This document shows, one piece after another, positions 1 through 8,149 of a stretch of DNA of 36,963 nucleotides. Source of the DNA: Pseudomonadota bacterium (lineage in GTDB: Bacteria; Pseudomonadota; Alphaproteobacteria; Acetobacterales; Acetobacteraceae); assembly GCA_018971725.1 (NCBI GenBank), contig JAGXAE010000006.1, forward strand, positions 1-36,963, written 5' to 3'. The position numbers and the translations under genes are program-made. The notes below the pieces were generated by a model. The model saw only the letters and a list, made by a program, of their open reading frames with translations, did no database searches and was not told the DNA's origin. The stretch's first letter is position 1, and each line of letters starts with the position of its first letter.

Positions 1-36
1 GGATTTCGCATGGGTCGTTGTCCGGTCTCCCACCTG
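1..36 (+). ncRNA. ffs: 3' end of the bacterial SRP (4.5S) RNA, cut by window start
   Basis: The first bases (CATGGGTCGTTGTCC then GGTCTCCCACC) resemble the 3' strand of a small-type alphaproteobacterial signal recognition particle RNA, which usually ends in CTCCCACC. Its normal place in this class is directly upstream of dnaX, as here. The diagnostic GGTCAGGTCCGGAAGGAAGCAGC apical loop would lie to the left of the window and cannot be seen, so the call rests on the tail and on synteny. The 3' boundary is approximate. Confidence 0.55.
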
Positions 37-64
37 AATTTCTGCACCAAGGTCCGCGCCGCAC

Positions 65-1837
65 ATGGGTTTGTTCGACGACGAAGCGCCAGACGCCCCG
101 CCGCCGGGCCCCAACCTCTTTGGCGACGAGCCCGCGCAGGAGGCCCCCAAAGCCGCCGCGTATCGGGTTTTGGCCCGCAAATACCGCCCCACCACATTCG
201 ACGATCTGATCGGCCAGGAAGCCCTAGTGCGCACGCTGCGCAACGCTTTCGCCATGAATCGCATCGCCCATGCCTTCATGCTCACCGGTGTGCGCGGGGT
301 GGGTAAAACCACAACGGCGCGCATTCTGGCCCGCGCCCTCAACTGCACCGGGCCGGATGGCACCGGCGGCCCCACGCCGGACCCATGCGGCGTCTGCGAT
401 AATTGCAAAGCCATCCTGGCCGACCGCCACCCGGACGTGGTGGAGATGGACGCCGCCTCCAATACCGGCGTGGACGATGTGCGCGAGATCATCGAGGCCA
501 CGCGCTTCAAACCGCTCTCGGCGCGCGTGAAAGTGTTCATCATCGACGAGGTGCACATGCTCTCCAAGGCGGCGTTCAACGCGCTGCTGAAAACGCTGGA
601 GGAGCCGCCGCCCCACATTAAATTCGTGCTGGCCACCACCGAGATCCGCAAGGTGCCCATCACCGTGCTCTCGCGCTGCCAGCGTTACGACCTGCGACGC
701 GTGCCAGTGGAAATGCTCACCGCGCATTTCACCCGCATCGCGCAGCAGGAACAGGTGGCGATTTCCGAAGCCGCCCTCACCCATATCGCCCGCGCTGCGG
801 ATGGTTCGGTGCGCGACGGTCTTTCCCTGCTGGACCAAGCCATTGCGCGCGGTGCCGAGGGTGGCGGCGAAATCTCCGCACCCATGGTGGCGGAGATGCT
901 CGGCCTCGCGGATCGCGGTTTCGTGTTCGACCTGATGGACGCCGTGGTGAAAGGCGACGTCCAGGCCGCCTTGAAAATCTCCGATGATTCCTACGAACGC
1001 GGCGCCGATCCCGGCGTGCTGCTCTCTGATTTGCTCGGTCTCGCGCATCTCATCACGCGCATGAAATCCGTGCCCGCTTTGGCCAAAAGCACCGCCTTGC
1101 CGGAGATGGAGCGCACGCGCGGCACCGCATTCGCGGACCTGCTTTCCATCCCCTTCCTCGGCCGGCTCTGGCAAATGTTGTTGAAAGGCTTGCAGGAAGT
1201 TGAAACCGCGCCGGACCGCCGCGCGGGTGCGGAGATGATTCTCATTCGCCTCTGCCATGTCTCGGATTTGCCGCCGCCGGGCGAACTGGTGAAGAAGCTA
1301 ACCGAAAACCCCACCGCCACGCTTGGCGGCACGCCCTCCGGCGGCCCTGGCGGCGGCGGGGCGCGCGCGGTCGCCAACGGCAATGTGGTGATGCAGGAGG
1401 CCGCCCCGCGCTCCCTCAGCTTCCGCGATGTGGTGGCGCTCGCGCAGGTGAAACGGGACGTGATGCTGTACGCGCATCTGCGCCAATCCGTGCATCTGGT
1501 GCGCTTTGCCCCGCCGGTGATCGAGATGCGTCTGGCCGAGGATCATCCGCGCGATCTCATTGCCAAACTCTCCCGCATGCTGGAGGAGGAAACCGGGCGG
1601 CGCTGGACCATCGCCCTCTCCAACCTGCCGGGCGAACCCACCATCGACGAACAGGAAGGTGTGGCCACCGCCAAAGCGCGGGACGAAGCCCTGGCGCATC
1701 CTCTGGTGCAGGCCATTCTGGCGCAATTCCCGGGCGCCAAGGCGGAAACGCCGCACGAACCCGAAGCGGAACCCGACCTGCCCGCCGATTGGGCGGCACT
1801 GGTTCCGCCCGACGAGCTTTATGAAGGAGATGAGTAA
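65..1837 (+). CDS. dnaX: DNA polymerase III subunit gamma/tau
   Basis: This is the clamp-loader ATPase of the replicative polymerase; it loads the beta clamp and, through its tau tail, ties polymerase to the replisome. The AAA+ core is intact: Walker A GVRGVGKT at residues 75-82, zinc-binding cysteines around 94-114 (CGVCDNC), Walker B VFIIDE at 157-162, and the SRC sensor motif at 203-205. Residues ~430-590 form the variable tail, with a Gly/Pro-rich linker (GGTPSGGPGGGG) at about 422-433. At 590 aa it has normal tau length. I saw no slippery A-rich heptamer that would give a gamma form by frameshifting, but I did not scan exhaustively. It heads a dnaX-ybaB-recR cluster, and its TAA stop directly abuts the ybaB ATG. 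Confidence 0.97.
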   Translation: MGLFDDEAPDAPPPGPNLFGDEPAQEAPKAAAYRVLARKYRPTTFDDLIGQEALVRTLRNAFAMNRIAHAFMLTGVRGVGKTTTARILARALNCTGPDGTGGPTPDPCGVCDNCKAILADRHPDVVEMDAASNTGVDDVREIIEATRFKPLSARVKVFIIDEVHMLSKAAFNALLKTLEEPPPHIKFVLATTEIRKVPITVLSRCQRYDLRRVPVEMLTAHFTRIAQQEQVAISEAALTHIARAADGSVRDGLSLLDQAIARGAEGGGEISAPMVAEMLGLADRGFVFDLMDAVVKGDVQAALKISDDSYERGADPGVLLSDLLGLAHLITRMKSVPALAKSTALPEMERTRGTAFADLLSIPFLGRLWQMLLKGLQEVETAPDRRAGAEMILIRLCHVSDLPPPGELVKKLTENPTATLGGTPSGGPGGGGARAVANGNVVMQEAAPRSLSFRDVVALAQVKRDVMLYAHLRQSVHLVRFAPPVIEMRLAEDHPRDLIAKLSRMLEEETGRRWTIALSNLPGEPTIDEQEGVATAKARDEALAHPLVQAILAQFPGAKAETPHEPEAEPDLPADWAALVPPDELYEGDE

Positions 1838-2161
1838 ATGAAGAACATCGCCGGCCTGATGAAACAGGCCCAGCAGATGCAGCAGAAAATGGCCGACATG
1901 CAGGCCAAGATGGAGGCCACCGAGATGGAAGGCGTGGCCGGCGCGGGCCTCGTGAAAATTGTGCTCTCCGGCAAGGGCGCGCTGAGAAGCGTGAAGATCG
2001 ACCCCAAGCTGATCGACCCCGCCGAGACGGAGATGCTGGAAGACCTCATCGCCGCCGCCCATGCGGATGCCAAATCCAAGCTGGACGCGATGATGGAATC
2101 CGAGACCAAGAACGCCATGGGCGGCATGAGCCTGCCGCCGGGAATGAAACTTCCCTTCTAA
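1838..2161 (+). CDS. ybaB: YbaB/EbfC family nucleoid-associated protein
   Basis: This is a small DNA-binding protein of the YbaB/EbfC family, which forms tweezer-like dimers and is usually encoded between dnaX and recR. The 107-aa product has the family pattern: a Met/Gln-rich N-terminal helix ([22 protein letters not shown]), a central beta region containing [21 protein letters not shown], and a C-terminal helix ending in [13 protein letters not shown]. The ATG follows the dnaX stop with no gap, and a GAAGGAG Shine-Dalgarno lies inside the dnaX 3' end, so translational coupling is likely. The precise cellular role of the family is not settled. Confidence 0.95.
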   Translation: MKNIAGLMKQAQQMQQKMADMQAKMEATEMEGVAGAGLVKIVLSGKGALRSVKIDPKLIDPAETEMLEDLIAAAHADAKSKLDAMMESETKNAMGGMSLPPGMKLPF

Positions 2162-2177
2162 ACCAGCCACGGGACAG

Positions 2178-2768
2178 ATGGGCGGACCTGAACTCGAAAA
2201 CCTGATCGGCTTGTTTGCGCGTCTGCCGGGGCTTGGCCCCCGCAGCGCGCGGCGCATTGTGCTGAAGCTGCTGCGGGAGCGAGAAAACGGCCTGCTGCCG
2301 CTGGCCGAGGCGCTGCGCTCGGCCGCCGCCTCGGTCCGCACCTGCACAAACTGCGGCAATCTCGATTCATCCGACCCCTGCGCCATCTGCGCCGAGCCCC
2401 TGCGCGAGTCCCGCATCTGCGTGGTCGAAAATATCGCGGATCTTTGGGCGCTGGAACGCGCGCATGTCTATCGCGGCAAATACCATGTGCTGGGCGGCAC
2501 GCTCTCGGCGCTTTCAGGGCGCGGACCGGAAGATCTCGCCATCGCCCCGCTGCTGAAACGGCTGGAACAAGGTGGCATCGAGGAAATCATCCTCGCTTTG
2601 CCCGCCACCGTGGAAGGTGCGGCCACCGCCCACTACCTCACTGAACGGCTGCGCCGCTTCGCCATTCCCCTATCCCGCCTCGCCCAGGGCGTTCCCATCG
2701 GCGGCGCCATCGAAATTTTGGACGAAGGCACGCTGGCAACCGCCCTGCGCGCCAGAGGAGCCGCTTAA
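2178..2768 (+). CDS. recR: Recombination mediator protein RecR
   Basis: RecR works with RecO and RecF to load RecA on gapped DNA. The 196-aa protein has the standard order: a helix-hairpin-helix (PGLGPRSARRI, residues 17-27), a four-cysteine zinc finger (C56, C59, C68, C71 in CTNCGNLDSSDPCAIC), a Toprim domain starting around residue 80 (VVENIADLWALE), and a Walker-like C-terminal region with GGAIE. Length is typical. It follows ybaB by 16 nt in the same direction, the usual dnaX-ybaB-recR operon. Confidence 0.97.
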   Translation: MGGPELENLIGLFARLPGLGPRSARRIVLKLLRERENGLLPLAEALRSAAASVRTCTNCGNLDSSDPCAICAEPLRESRICVVENIADLWALERAHVYRGKYHVLGGTLSALSGRGPEDLAIAPLLKRLEQGGIEEIILALPATVEGAATAHYLTERLRRFAIPLSRLAQGVPIGGAIEILDEGTLATALRARGAA

Positions 2769-2774
2769 CCGCCT

Positions 2775-4199
2775 ATGAATACCCTCGACAACACCCTCGA
2801 CGATACCCTCGACCCCGCCGACTGGTCCGCCCTTCGCGCCCTCGGCCATAAAATGCTGGACGACATGGTGGACCACCTCGCCACCATTCGCGAACAACCC
2901 GTCTGGCGCCCAATGCCGGAGGCTGTGCGGCAATCCTTCGCCGCCCCCCTGTCCAGCACCGGCACGGATGTGGAAACCCTCTACACCCGCTTCACGGCGG
3001 AGATTCAGCCTTATGTCACTGGCAATCTCCACCCCCGCTTCATGGGCTGGGTGCATGGCGGCGGCAACCCGGTTTCCATGCTGGCGGAATTGCTGGCCGG
3101 CGCCATGAACGCGAATTGCGGCGGGCGAAACCATATCGGCATCGTGGTGGAACGGCAGGTAATCGCCTGGGCGGCTGAAATGCTGGGCATGCCCGCGCAA
3201 ACCTCCGGCGTGCTGCTCACCGGCTCCTCCATGGCGAATTTCTGCGCCGTGCTCTGCGCCAAGCAGAAGGCGCTGGGCGAGGCCGGGCACGAAACCGGCG
3301 TCAACGGCGCCAAACTCACGGCCTATGCCTCGGCGGGCGTGCATCGCTGTGTCACCGGCGCGTTGGACATGGCTGGTTTTGGCCGCTCCGTCCTGCGCAA
3401 AATCCCCGTCGATGCCGATTGCCGCACGGATATGGCCAAGCTCCGCGCGGCCATCGCGGCGGACAAGGCGGCGGGCTTCACCCCGTTCCTCATCGCCGCC
3501 ACCGCCGGCAGCGTGGATACAGGCGCGTTCGACGATCTGAACGCAGCCGCGGACATCGCCGCCGCTGAAAACGCCTGGTTCCATGTGGACGGCGCCTTTG
3601 GCGCGCTAGCCGCCCTCTCCCCAGCCAAGCGCCACCTCACCGCGGGGCTGGGCCGGGCGGATTCCATCGCTTTCGATTTCCATAAATGGGCGCAGGTCAC
3701 CTATTCTTGCGGCTGCTTGCTGGTGCGCGACCCGGCCATCCACAACGCCACCTTCGCCCAACCCACCAATTATCTCGCCGCCGCCCCGCGCGGCCTGGCT
3801 GGTGGCTTCCCCTGGCCGTGCGATCTGGGGCCGGACCTCTCACGCGGTTTCTCAGCCTTGAAAGTGTGGATGACCCTCTCCGCCTACGGCACGGAAGGCT
3901 TGGCGAAGGTCGTGGATAATAGCTGCGCCCTGGCCAGCCGCCTCGCCGAAAAGGTGCAGGCAACCCCCCGTCTCATTTTGCTGGCCCCGGCGGCGCTCAA
4001 CATCGTCTGTTTCGGGATCGAGGGTAAAACCAGCCAGGAGATTCTGGACCTGGTGGCCGACCTACAGGAAGACGGGCTATTCGCCCCCTCCACCACCATT
4101 ATCAATGGACAAACCGCCATACGCTGCGCCATCGTGAACCACCGCACCACGGCGGATGACATCGACGCGCTGGTGGCGGAGATTTTACGGCGTCTTTAG
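2775..4199 (+). CDS. Group II PLP-dependent amino-acid decarboxylase
   Basis: This is a fold-type I pyridoxal-phosphate enzyme of the aromatic-L-amino-acid/glutamate/tyrosine decarboxylase superfamily. The PLP-binding lysine is K304 in FDFHKWAQVTYSCG, and the cofactor-contacting Asp is D272 in HVDGAFGAL. The HPRFMGWVHGGGNP segment near residue 75 and the SSMANFCAV loop near 155 are also characteristic. At 474 aa it is full length. The substrate cannot be read from the sequence; aromatic amino acids or a related amine precursor are most likely for this subgroup. It starts 6 nt after the recR stop, so it may be co-transcribed, although there is no obvious functional link. Its TAG stop lies within the left arm of the 61-bp palindrome. 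Confidence 0.88.
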   Translation: MNTLDNTLDDTLDPADWSALRALGHKMLDDMVDHLATIREQPVWRPMPEAVRQSFAAPLSSTGTDVETLYTRFTAEIQPYVTGNLHPRFMGWVHGGGNPVSMLAELLAGAMNANCGGRNHIGIVVERQVIAWAAEMLGMPAQTSGVLLTGSSMANFCAVLCAKQKALGEAGHETGVNGAKLTAYASAGVHRCVTGALDMAGFGRSVLRKIPVDADCRTDMAKLRAAIAADKAAGFTPFLIAATAGSVDTGAFDDLNAAADIAAAENAWFHVDGAFGALAALSPAKRHLTAGLGRADSIAFDFHKWAQVTYSCGCLLVRDPAIHNATFAQPTNYLAAAPRGLAGGFPWPCDLGPDLSRGFSALKVWMTLSAYGTEGLAKVVDNSCALASRLAEKVQATPRLILLAPAALNIVCFGIEGKTSQEILDLVADLQEDGLFAPSTTIINGQTAIRCAIVNHRTTADDIDALVAEILRRL

Positions 4200-4257
4200 A
4201 GCGCGATGACTTTAGGTTCGCTCGCTTTGCGAGCGAACCTAAAGTCATCGCGCTCTA
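4197..4257. repeat. Perfect 61-bp palindrome (29-bp arms, 3-nt loop)
   Basis: The left arm 4197-4225 (TAGAGCGCGATGACTTTAGG...) is exactly the reverse complement of the right arm 4229-4257, with TTT between. The left end overlaps the last codon and stop of the decarboxylase gene. The hairpin lies between convergent genes (decarboxylase +, hisD -), so it could end transcription from both sides. It has no long T-tract, so it is not a classical intrinsic terminator. Its perfection and its shared end motif with the neighbouring hairpin suggest a dispersed palindromic repeat family. Confidence 0.9.
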
Positions 4258-4279
4258 ATTCATTGATTCAGAGACGGAT

Positions 4280-5608
4280 TCAGACATGAGAGCGATCGCT
4301 GGGGCGATTCGATCTCATGTCATCCGGCTCTAGCCGCACCGCGACGCTCTGCGCATGGGCGTCCAGCCCCTCGGCCTGCGCCAGCGTAACCGCCATCGCC
4401 CCCAACCGGCCCAAGCCCTGGGCCGGAACATGGGCGTATGTGGTGCGCTTCATGAAATCATAAACGGACAGGCCCGAGGCGAAACGGGCGGTGCCGGATG
4501 TGGGCAGCACATGGTTCGGCCCGATGATATAGTCGCCCATCGCTTCCGGCGTATTGCGGCCCAAAAACACCGCCCCGGCATGGCGAACCTTGGCGAAAAC
4601 CGGCTCCGGGTCCGCCAGCATCAATTGTAGATGTTCCGGCGCCACGCGGTTTGAAATCTCAACCGCCTCGTCCCAGTTTCGCACCAGGATAATCGCGCCA
4701 TGGCGGCGCCAGCTCGTCCCGGCGATCTCCTTGCGCGGCAGGGTTTCCAGCGCCTGCGCCACAGATTTTTCCACCGCTTCGGCCAGCGTGGCGCTATTCG
4801 TCACCAGAATGGACTGCGCGTCCTCGTCATGCTCGGCCTGGGCCAGAAGGTCATAAGCCAACTGCTCCGGGTCGCAGCCTTCATCCGCGATGATCAGCAC
4901 CTCGGACGGCCCGGCGATGGAGTCGATCCCCACCTGCCCGAACACCTGGCGCTTGGCTTCCGCCACATAGGCGTTTCCGGGGCCCACAATCCGGTCCACC
5001 CGCTGGATGGTCGCGGTGCCATAGGCCAAGGCCGCCACCGCTTGCGCCCCGCCCACACGGTAAATCTCGGTAATTCCGGCCACATTCGCCGCCGTGAGCA
5101 CATAAGGGTTCAGCACGCCATCCGGTGCGGGCACCACCATCGCGATGCGCTCCACCCCGGCCACCTTGGCGGGAACGGCGTTCATCAGCACCGAGGACGG
5201 ATACGCGGCTTTACCGCCGGGCACATAAAGCCCCACCGCATCCAGGGCACCCCAGCGCATGCCGCAGGTAATGCCCTCGTCATCGGTATAAGCGATGTCT
5301 TGGGGCAATTGCGCCTTGTGAAACGTCTCGATCCGCCGCGCCGCCACGGCCAATGCCTCGCGCAGCGCCGGGGGGGTTTGCGCCTCGGCCTCGGCCAGTT
5401 CATCGGCGGTCACGCGCAGCTCGGCAGCATTCAGCTCCAACCGGTCGAAACGCGCGGTATATTCCAACAACGCCGCATCGCCTTGCGAACGCACGCGCCC
5501 GATAATCTCGCCCACCGCCCCAGAAAGCTCCGGCGCCACCGTGGCGCGGGAGAGCAGCTTTTCAAAAGCCGCCTCAAAATCCGGTTGCGCCGTCGCCAGC
5601 GTTCTCAT
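4280..5608 (-). CDS. hisD: Histidinol dehydrogenase
   Basis: HisD catalyses the last two steps of histidine synthesis, oxidising L-histidinol to L-histidine with two NAD+. Family motifs present include IVGPGNAYVAEAKRQVFGQVGID and GPSEVLIIAD, the zinc-site segment LLAQAEHDEDAQS, and the catalytic region RVAPEHLQL followed by GPNHVLPTSGTARFASGLSVYDFMKR. The ATG overlaps the hisG stop as ATGA. At 442 aa it is slightly long. The family-like end is at about SVAVRLE; the last 15 residues (PDDMRSNRPSDRSHV) are encoded by the palindromic repeat at 4283-4333, so the C-terminus seems to have been replaced or extended by repeat insertion. Confidence 0.97.
   Translation of the reverse strand: MRTLATAQPDFEAAFEKLLSRATVAPELSGAVGEIIGRVRSQGDAALLEYTARFDRLELNAAELRVTADELAEAEAQTPPALREALAVAARRIETFHKAQLPQDIAYTDDEGITCGMRWGALDAVGLYVPGGKAAYPSSVLMNAVPAKVAGVERIAMVVPAPDGVLNPYVLTAANVAGITEIYRVGGAQAVAALAYGTATIQRVDRIVGPGNAYVAEAKRQVFGQVGIDSIAGPSEVLIIADEGCDPEQLAYDLLAQAEHDEDAQSILVTNSATLAEAVEKSVAQALETLPRKEIAGTSWRRHGAIILVRNWDEAVEISNRVAPEHLQLMLADPEPVFAKVRHAGAVFLGRNTPEAMGDYIIGPNHVLPTSGTARFASGLSVYDFMKRTTYAHVPAQGLGRLGAMAVTLAQAEGLDAHAQSVAVRLEPDDMRSNRPSDRSHV
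4283..4333. repeat. Second palindromic repeat unit overlapping the hisD 3' end
   Basis: Arms GACATGAGA (4283-4291) and TCTCATGTC (4313-4321) form a 9-bp inverted repeat around a loop that itself contains the palindrome AGCGATCGCT. The unit then reads GTCATCCGGCTCTAG. The preceding 61-bp palindrome ends in GTCATCGCGCTCTAA, so the two units share a GTCATC[GC][CG]GCTCTA[AG] end motif. The unit encodes the last residues of HisD. Confidence 0.65.
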
Positions 5609-6252
5609 GCTTCCAGCGCCTTCCTGAATGCCTCGATCCAGGCGCCAATTTCATCCGGTCTCGTCTTCAGAGCAACACGATTCACGATGAGTTTGGAGGA
5701 GACCTGCGCGATCACATCCGTCTCCACCAGCCCGTTCGCCTTCAACGTGCTGCCGGTCTGCACCAGATCCACGATCAGCCGTGACAAGCCCAGCCCCGGC
5801 GCCAGTTCCATGGAGCCAGAAAGCTCCACGATTTCCGCCTGGATGCCCCGCCGCGCGAAATGCCGCTTGGCGGTGTTGGGGTATTTGCTGGCCACGCGAA
5901 TGGCCGAAACCCGGCAAAGATCCGTCTGGCCGGCGTCATCCTTCGGCTCGGCCACCGAAATGCGGCATTTGCCGATGCCCATATCCAGCGGCGCGTAAAC
6001 CTCGGGATAGTCAAATTCCATCAGCACGTCGCCGCCGCAAATGCCGATCTCCGCCGCACCGAAGGCCACGAAGGTCGCCACATCGAAGGAGCGTACGCGG
6101 ATCACGTCCACATCCGGATGGCTGGTGCCAAACCGCAGCTTGCGGGAGTTTTCGTCTGTATATTCCGCCTCCGGAACCAAGCCGGCGCGGGCCAGCACGG
6201 GGCCGGCTTCGTTCAAAATACGCCCCTTGGGCAATGCGAGCACGATGGACAT
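5605..6252 (-). CDS. hisG: ATP phosphoribosyltransferase, short form
   Basis: HisG joins ATP and PRPP in the first committed step of histidine synthesis. The protein starts MSIVLALPKGRIL and contains the PRPP-binding segment DLVQTGSTLKANGL. At 215 aa it is the short (HisGS) form, which lacks the C-terminal ACT-like regulatory domain of the ~290-aa long form. Short HisG normally needs the HisRS-like partner HisZ for activity and feedback control; hisZ is not in this window. It is followed directly by hisD with a 4-nt overlap. Confidence 0.96.
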   Translation of the reverse strand: MSIVLALPKGRILNEAGPVLARAGLVPEAEYTDENSRKLRFGTSHPDVDVIRVRSFDVATFVAFGAAEIGICGGDVLMEFDYPEVYAPLDMGIGKCRISVAEPKDDAGQTDLCRVSAIRVASKYPNTAKRHFARRGIQAEIVELSGSMELAPGLGLSRLIVDLVQTGSTLKANGLVETDVIAQVSSKLIVNRVALKTRPDEIGAWIEAFRKALEA

Positions 6253-6294
6253 GGCCGGGCCATTACCATCCGCCCGCCAGCGAGGCTAGGCCAC

Positions 6295-7038
6295 TCAGCT
6301 CAGGTTCAACAGCCGGCCCAGCAGCTTTTGCGTCCAGTCCAGGCTCAGCCGATCCGCCAGCTTCTCATACCCCGTGCCGGGCGGCACTTCCTGGTGCAGC
6401 TTCAGCCCCAGCGCCGGCACCAGAACCCGCAAGGCGATGTTCACATCCTCCTCGAAATCCTCATAGACGAGCCGCAGCGGCGAAATGCCCTGGGCCGCGA
6501 ACCAACCCGCCCAGCCGCGCCGGTCCATTATATGAAGCCCGTGGATGGTCAGGATGCGTTGCATCGAAAAATCCGCTTCCGTGAGGGGCCGCGCGGGCGC
6601 GTCCCCCTGGCGGCGGTGCCATTGCCCGTTTACCTCTGCCTTGAACGCGGAAACGGCCTGCGCGGCATCGTTCCGGCGGGTCAGGTAAACAACATGCAAA
6701 TCCGGGAATAGGCGGGTGAGTGCCGGTGCCAGCGGCGCCACATCCTGCCAGCAGGTTTTGAAAATGAAGGTTTCATCCGGCCCTGCGGCGAAACTCGCGA
6801 TATAATCACTAAACAACGACACCTTGCGGCGCTGGCTTTCCTGCCGTGCCGGGCCTCGCGGATTGAAAATTTCATTGGGCTCGGCAAGTTGCCCCGCCTG
6901 GTGCAGCGCCGCGCAAAGATGCGTGCTGCCGGCGCGCGGGGTAAAGGCGATCATCACCGTGCGCCTGGGGCAGCAAAGTCCGGCGAACCCAGCCGCAGCG
7001 TGCGCCGCATAGTCAGGAAACACCTCCTCCAACGCCAT
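6295..7038 (-). CDS. Stf0/NodH-like sulfotransferase
   Basis: This is a predicted PAPS-dependent sulfotransferase of the Stf0 family, whose known members sulfate trehalose or glycolipid head groups. The N-terminal TPRAGSTHLCAAL resembles the 5'-phosphosulfate-binding loop of this family, followed by EPNEIFNP; the mid-protein LHVVYLTRRNDAAQAVSAFKAE resembles the 3'-phosphate-binding segment with its conserved Arg and Ser. I chose the ATG at 7038 over the tracked TTG at 7050 because GGAGG lies 5 nt upstream of it. That gives 247 aa. It sits between hisG and a GST gene with no clear pathway partner; the acceptor is unknown, with a surface lipid or saccharide the obvious guess. Confidence 0.8.
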   Translation of the reverse strand: MALEEVFPDYAAHAAAGFAGLCCPRRTVMIAFTPRAGSTHLCAALHQAGQLAEPNEIFNPRGPARQESQRRKVSLFSDYIASFAAGPDETFIFKTCWQDVAPLAPALTRLFPDLHVVYLTRRNDAAQAVSAFKAEVNGQWHRRQGDAPARPLTEADFSMQRILTIHGLHIMDRRGWAGWFAAQGISPLRLVYEDFEEDVNIALRVLVPALGLKLHQEVPPGTGYEKLADRLSLDWTQKLLGRLLNLS

Positions 7039-7128
7039 GCCCGCCTCCAAAATCCTGCCTTGCGGTTAGAGGACAACGGCGCGCCCGCCAAGGCGGATGG
7101 CGGATTTTTTTGTGGCGGCGGCGCCCGG

Positions 7129-7743
7129 TTAACCCGGCAGCGCGCCATCCAGCACATTGGCGCGGATAAAAGCCGGGCGGGCTTGCAGCCGCGCCACATA
7201 GGACTGGAACGCCGGCCTCGGCTCGATGGATTTGAACATCAGCCCGAAGCCAAGCTGCCCGCCCACATAAATATCGGCGGCGGAGAACGCCCCGCCCAGC
7301 AGATAAGGGCCTGGGGTTATCGCTGCCTCCAGAACATCCAGCACTTCGGATTGGCTGGCCCCAAAGCCGCACATGCGCGCCCGCTCCGGCGGCACACTGA
7401 ACCCTAACGCCTTCATGGTTGTGGCAGCTTCGTATGGCCCGGCGGTGAAGAACAGCCAGCGGTAATATGCCCCCCGCGCAGGATCACCCGGCGGCGGTGC
7501 GAGCTGCACTTCGGGAAACGCATCGGCGAGATAGGTGATGATGGCGGCGGTCTCGGTCACCACAACATCGCCATGCCTCAGCGCCGGCACCTTCCCCATG
7601 GGGTTTATCGCGGTATAGGCCGGAGACTTCATCTCCGGCCCGTAGCCAATAATTTCCGTACGGTACGGTTGGCCTGTCTCCTCCAGCGCCCAACGGGCCA
7701 TACGCGCCCGTGACATAGGATTGGTATAGAAAACCAGCTCCAC
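7129..7743 (-). CDS. Glutathione S-transferase family protein
   Basis: A 204-aa cytosolic GST with an N-terminal thioredoxin-like domain (MELVFYTNPMSRARMARWALEETG; cis-Pro segment MGKVPALRHGDVVVTETAAIITYLAD, where the T/E-T/S pair binds glutathione) and a C-terminal helical domain ending near residue 200 (SYVARLQARPAF). The start is GTG at 7743 with GGGAG 8 nt upstream. The class is uncertain; the FYTNPMSRARM start resembles beta/theta-like proteobacterial GSTs. Likely roles are detoxification or thiol transfer; no specific substrate can be inferred. Confidence 0.9.
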   Translation of the reverse strand: MELVFYTNPMSRARMARWALEETGQPYRTEIIGYGPEMKSPAYTAINPMGKVPALRHGDVVVTETAAIITYLADAFPEVQLAPPPGDPARGAYYRWLFFTAGPYEAATTMKALGFSVPPERARMCGFGASQSEVLDVLEAAITPGPYLLGGAFSAADIYVGGQLGFGLMFKSIEPRPAFQSYVARLQARPAFIRANVLDGALPG

Positions 7744-7786
7744 GCGGCGTCTCCCTCGGTTTGAGGAGAAGCTACCCCGGCGGGGC

Positions 7787-8041
7787 TTAATGCACCAGCG
7801 TCGGCGTCATATCATTCTGGATGATCGCGGCTGCGGCAAGCTGCTGGTCGGCGGCGATGGCTATGGGCGTTCCATCCGCCGCATGGATGGCGAAGGCCGG
7901 GCCGGTCTCGGTCATCACCGGCTTCACGAAGGCAATCTCCTCCAGCCCCAGCAATGCCAGCTGCGCGGCGGAGATGTGATGAATATCCAGCATGGTGCCA
8001 GGGCTGAAATTGGCAGTGCCGTCATGGTTTTTGATGTTCAT
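7787..8041 (-). CDS. DUF1150 family protein
   Basis: An 84-aa soluble protein (MNIKNHDGTANFSPGT...LALLGLEEIAFVKPV...FAIHAADGTPIAIAADQQLAAAAIIQNDM). The LGLEEIAYVKPV-like centre followed by a 'G...IHAADGTP..vA..r..A.a...N.M.p' pattern is what I know as DUF1150, a family found beside small heat-shock genes in alphaproteobacteria. It lies 108 nt downstream of hsp20 on the same strand. Function is not established; the constant pairing with hsp20 suggests a stress-linked role. AAGGAC lies about 7 nt before the ATG. Confidence 0.75.
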   Translation of the reverse strand: MNIKNHDGTANFSPGTMLDIHHISAAQLALLGLEEIAFVKPVMTETGPAFAIHAADGTPIAIAADQQLAAAAIIQNDMTPTLVH

Positions 8042-8149
8042 CGTCTGTCCTTTCAGGCCCTTCTAGCGGGAAATCCCCAGCCTGAAGTCCCATTATGTCT
8101 GAATTAGGGAGAAACTGCGATTTTGCCAGTCAGTTCCCGTAATTGATAT

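Noticed and set aside
224-1258. Long minus-strand ORF of 344 codons within dnaX
   Set aside because: Shadow of dnaX in high-GC DNA; His/Gly/Arg-rich translation without any recognisable motif.
4700-5998. Plus-strand ORF of 432 codons over hisD/hisG
   Set aside because: It crosses two well-supported minus-strand genes and has no family resemblance.
7081-7115. GC-rich repeat followed by a T7 run, as a terminator
   Set aside because: The T-run is on the plus strand, where no gene ends; the minus-strand genes there would need the opposite orientation.
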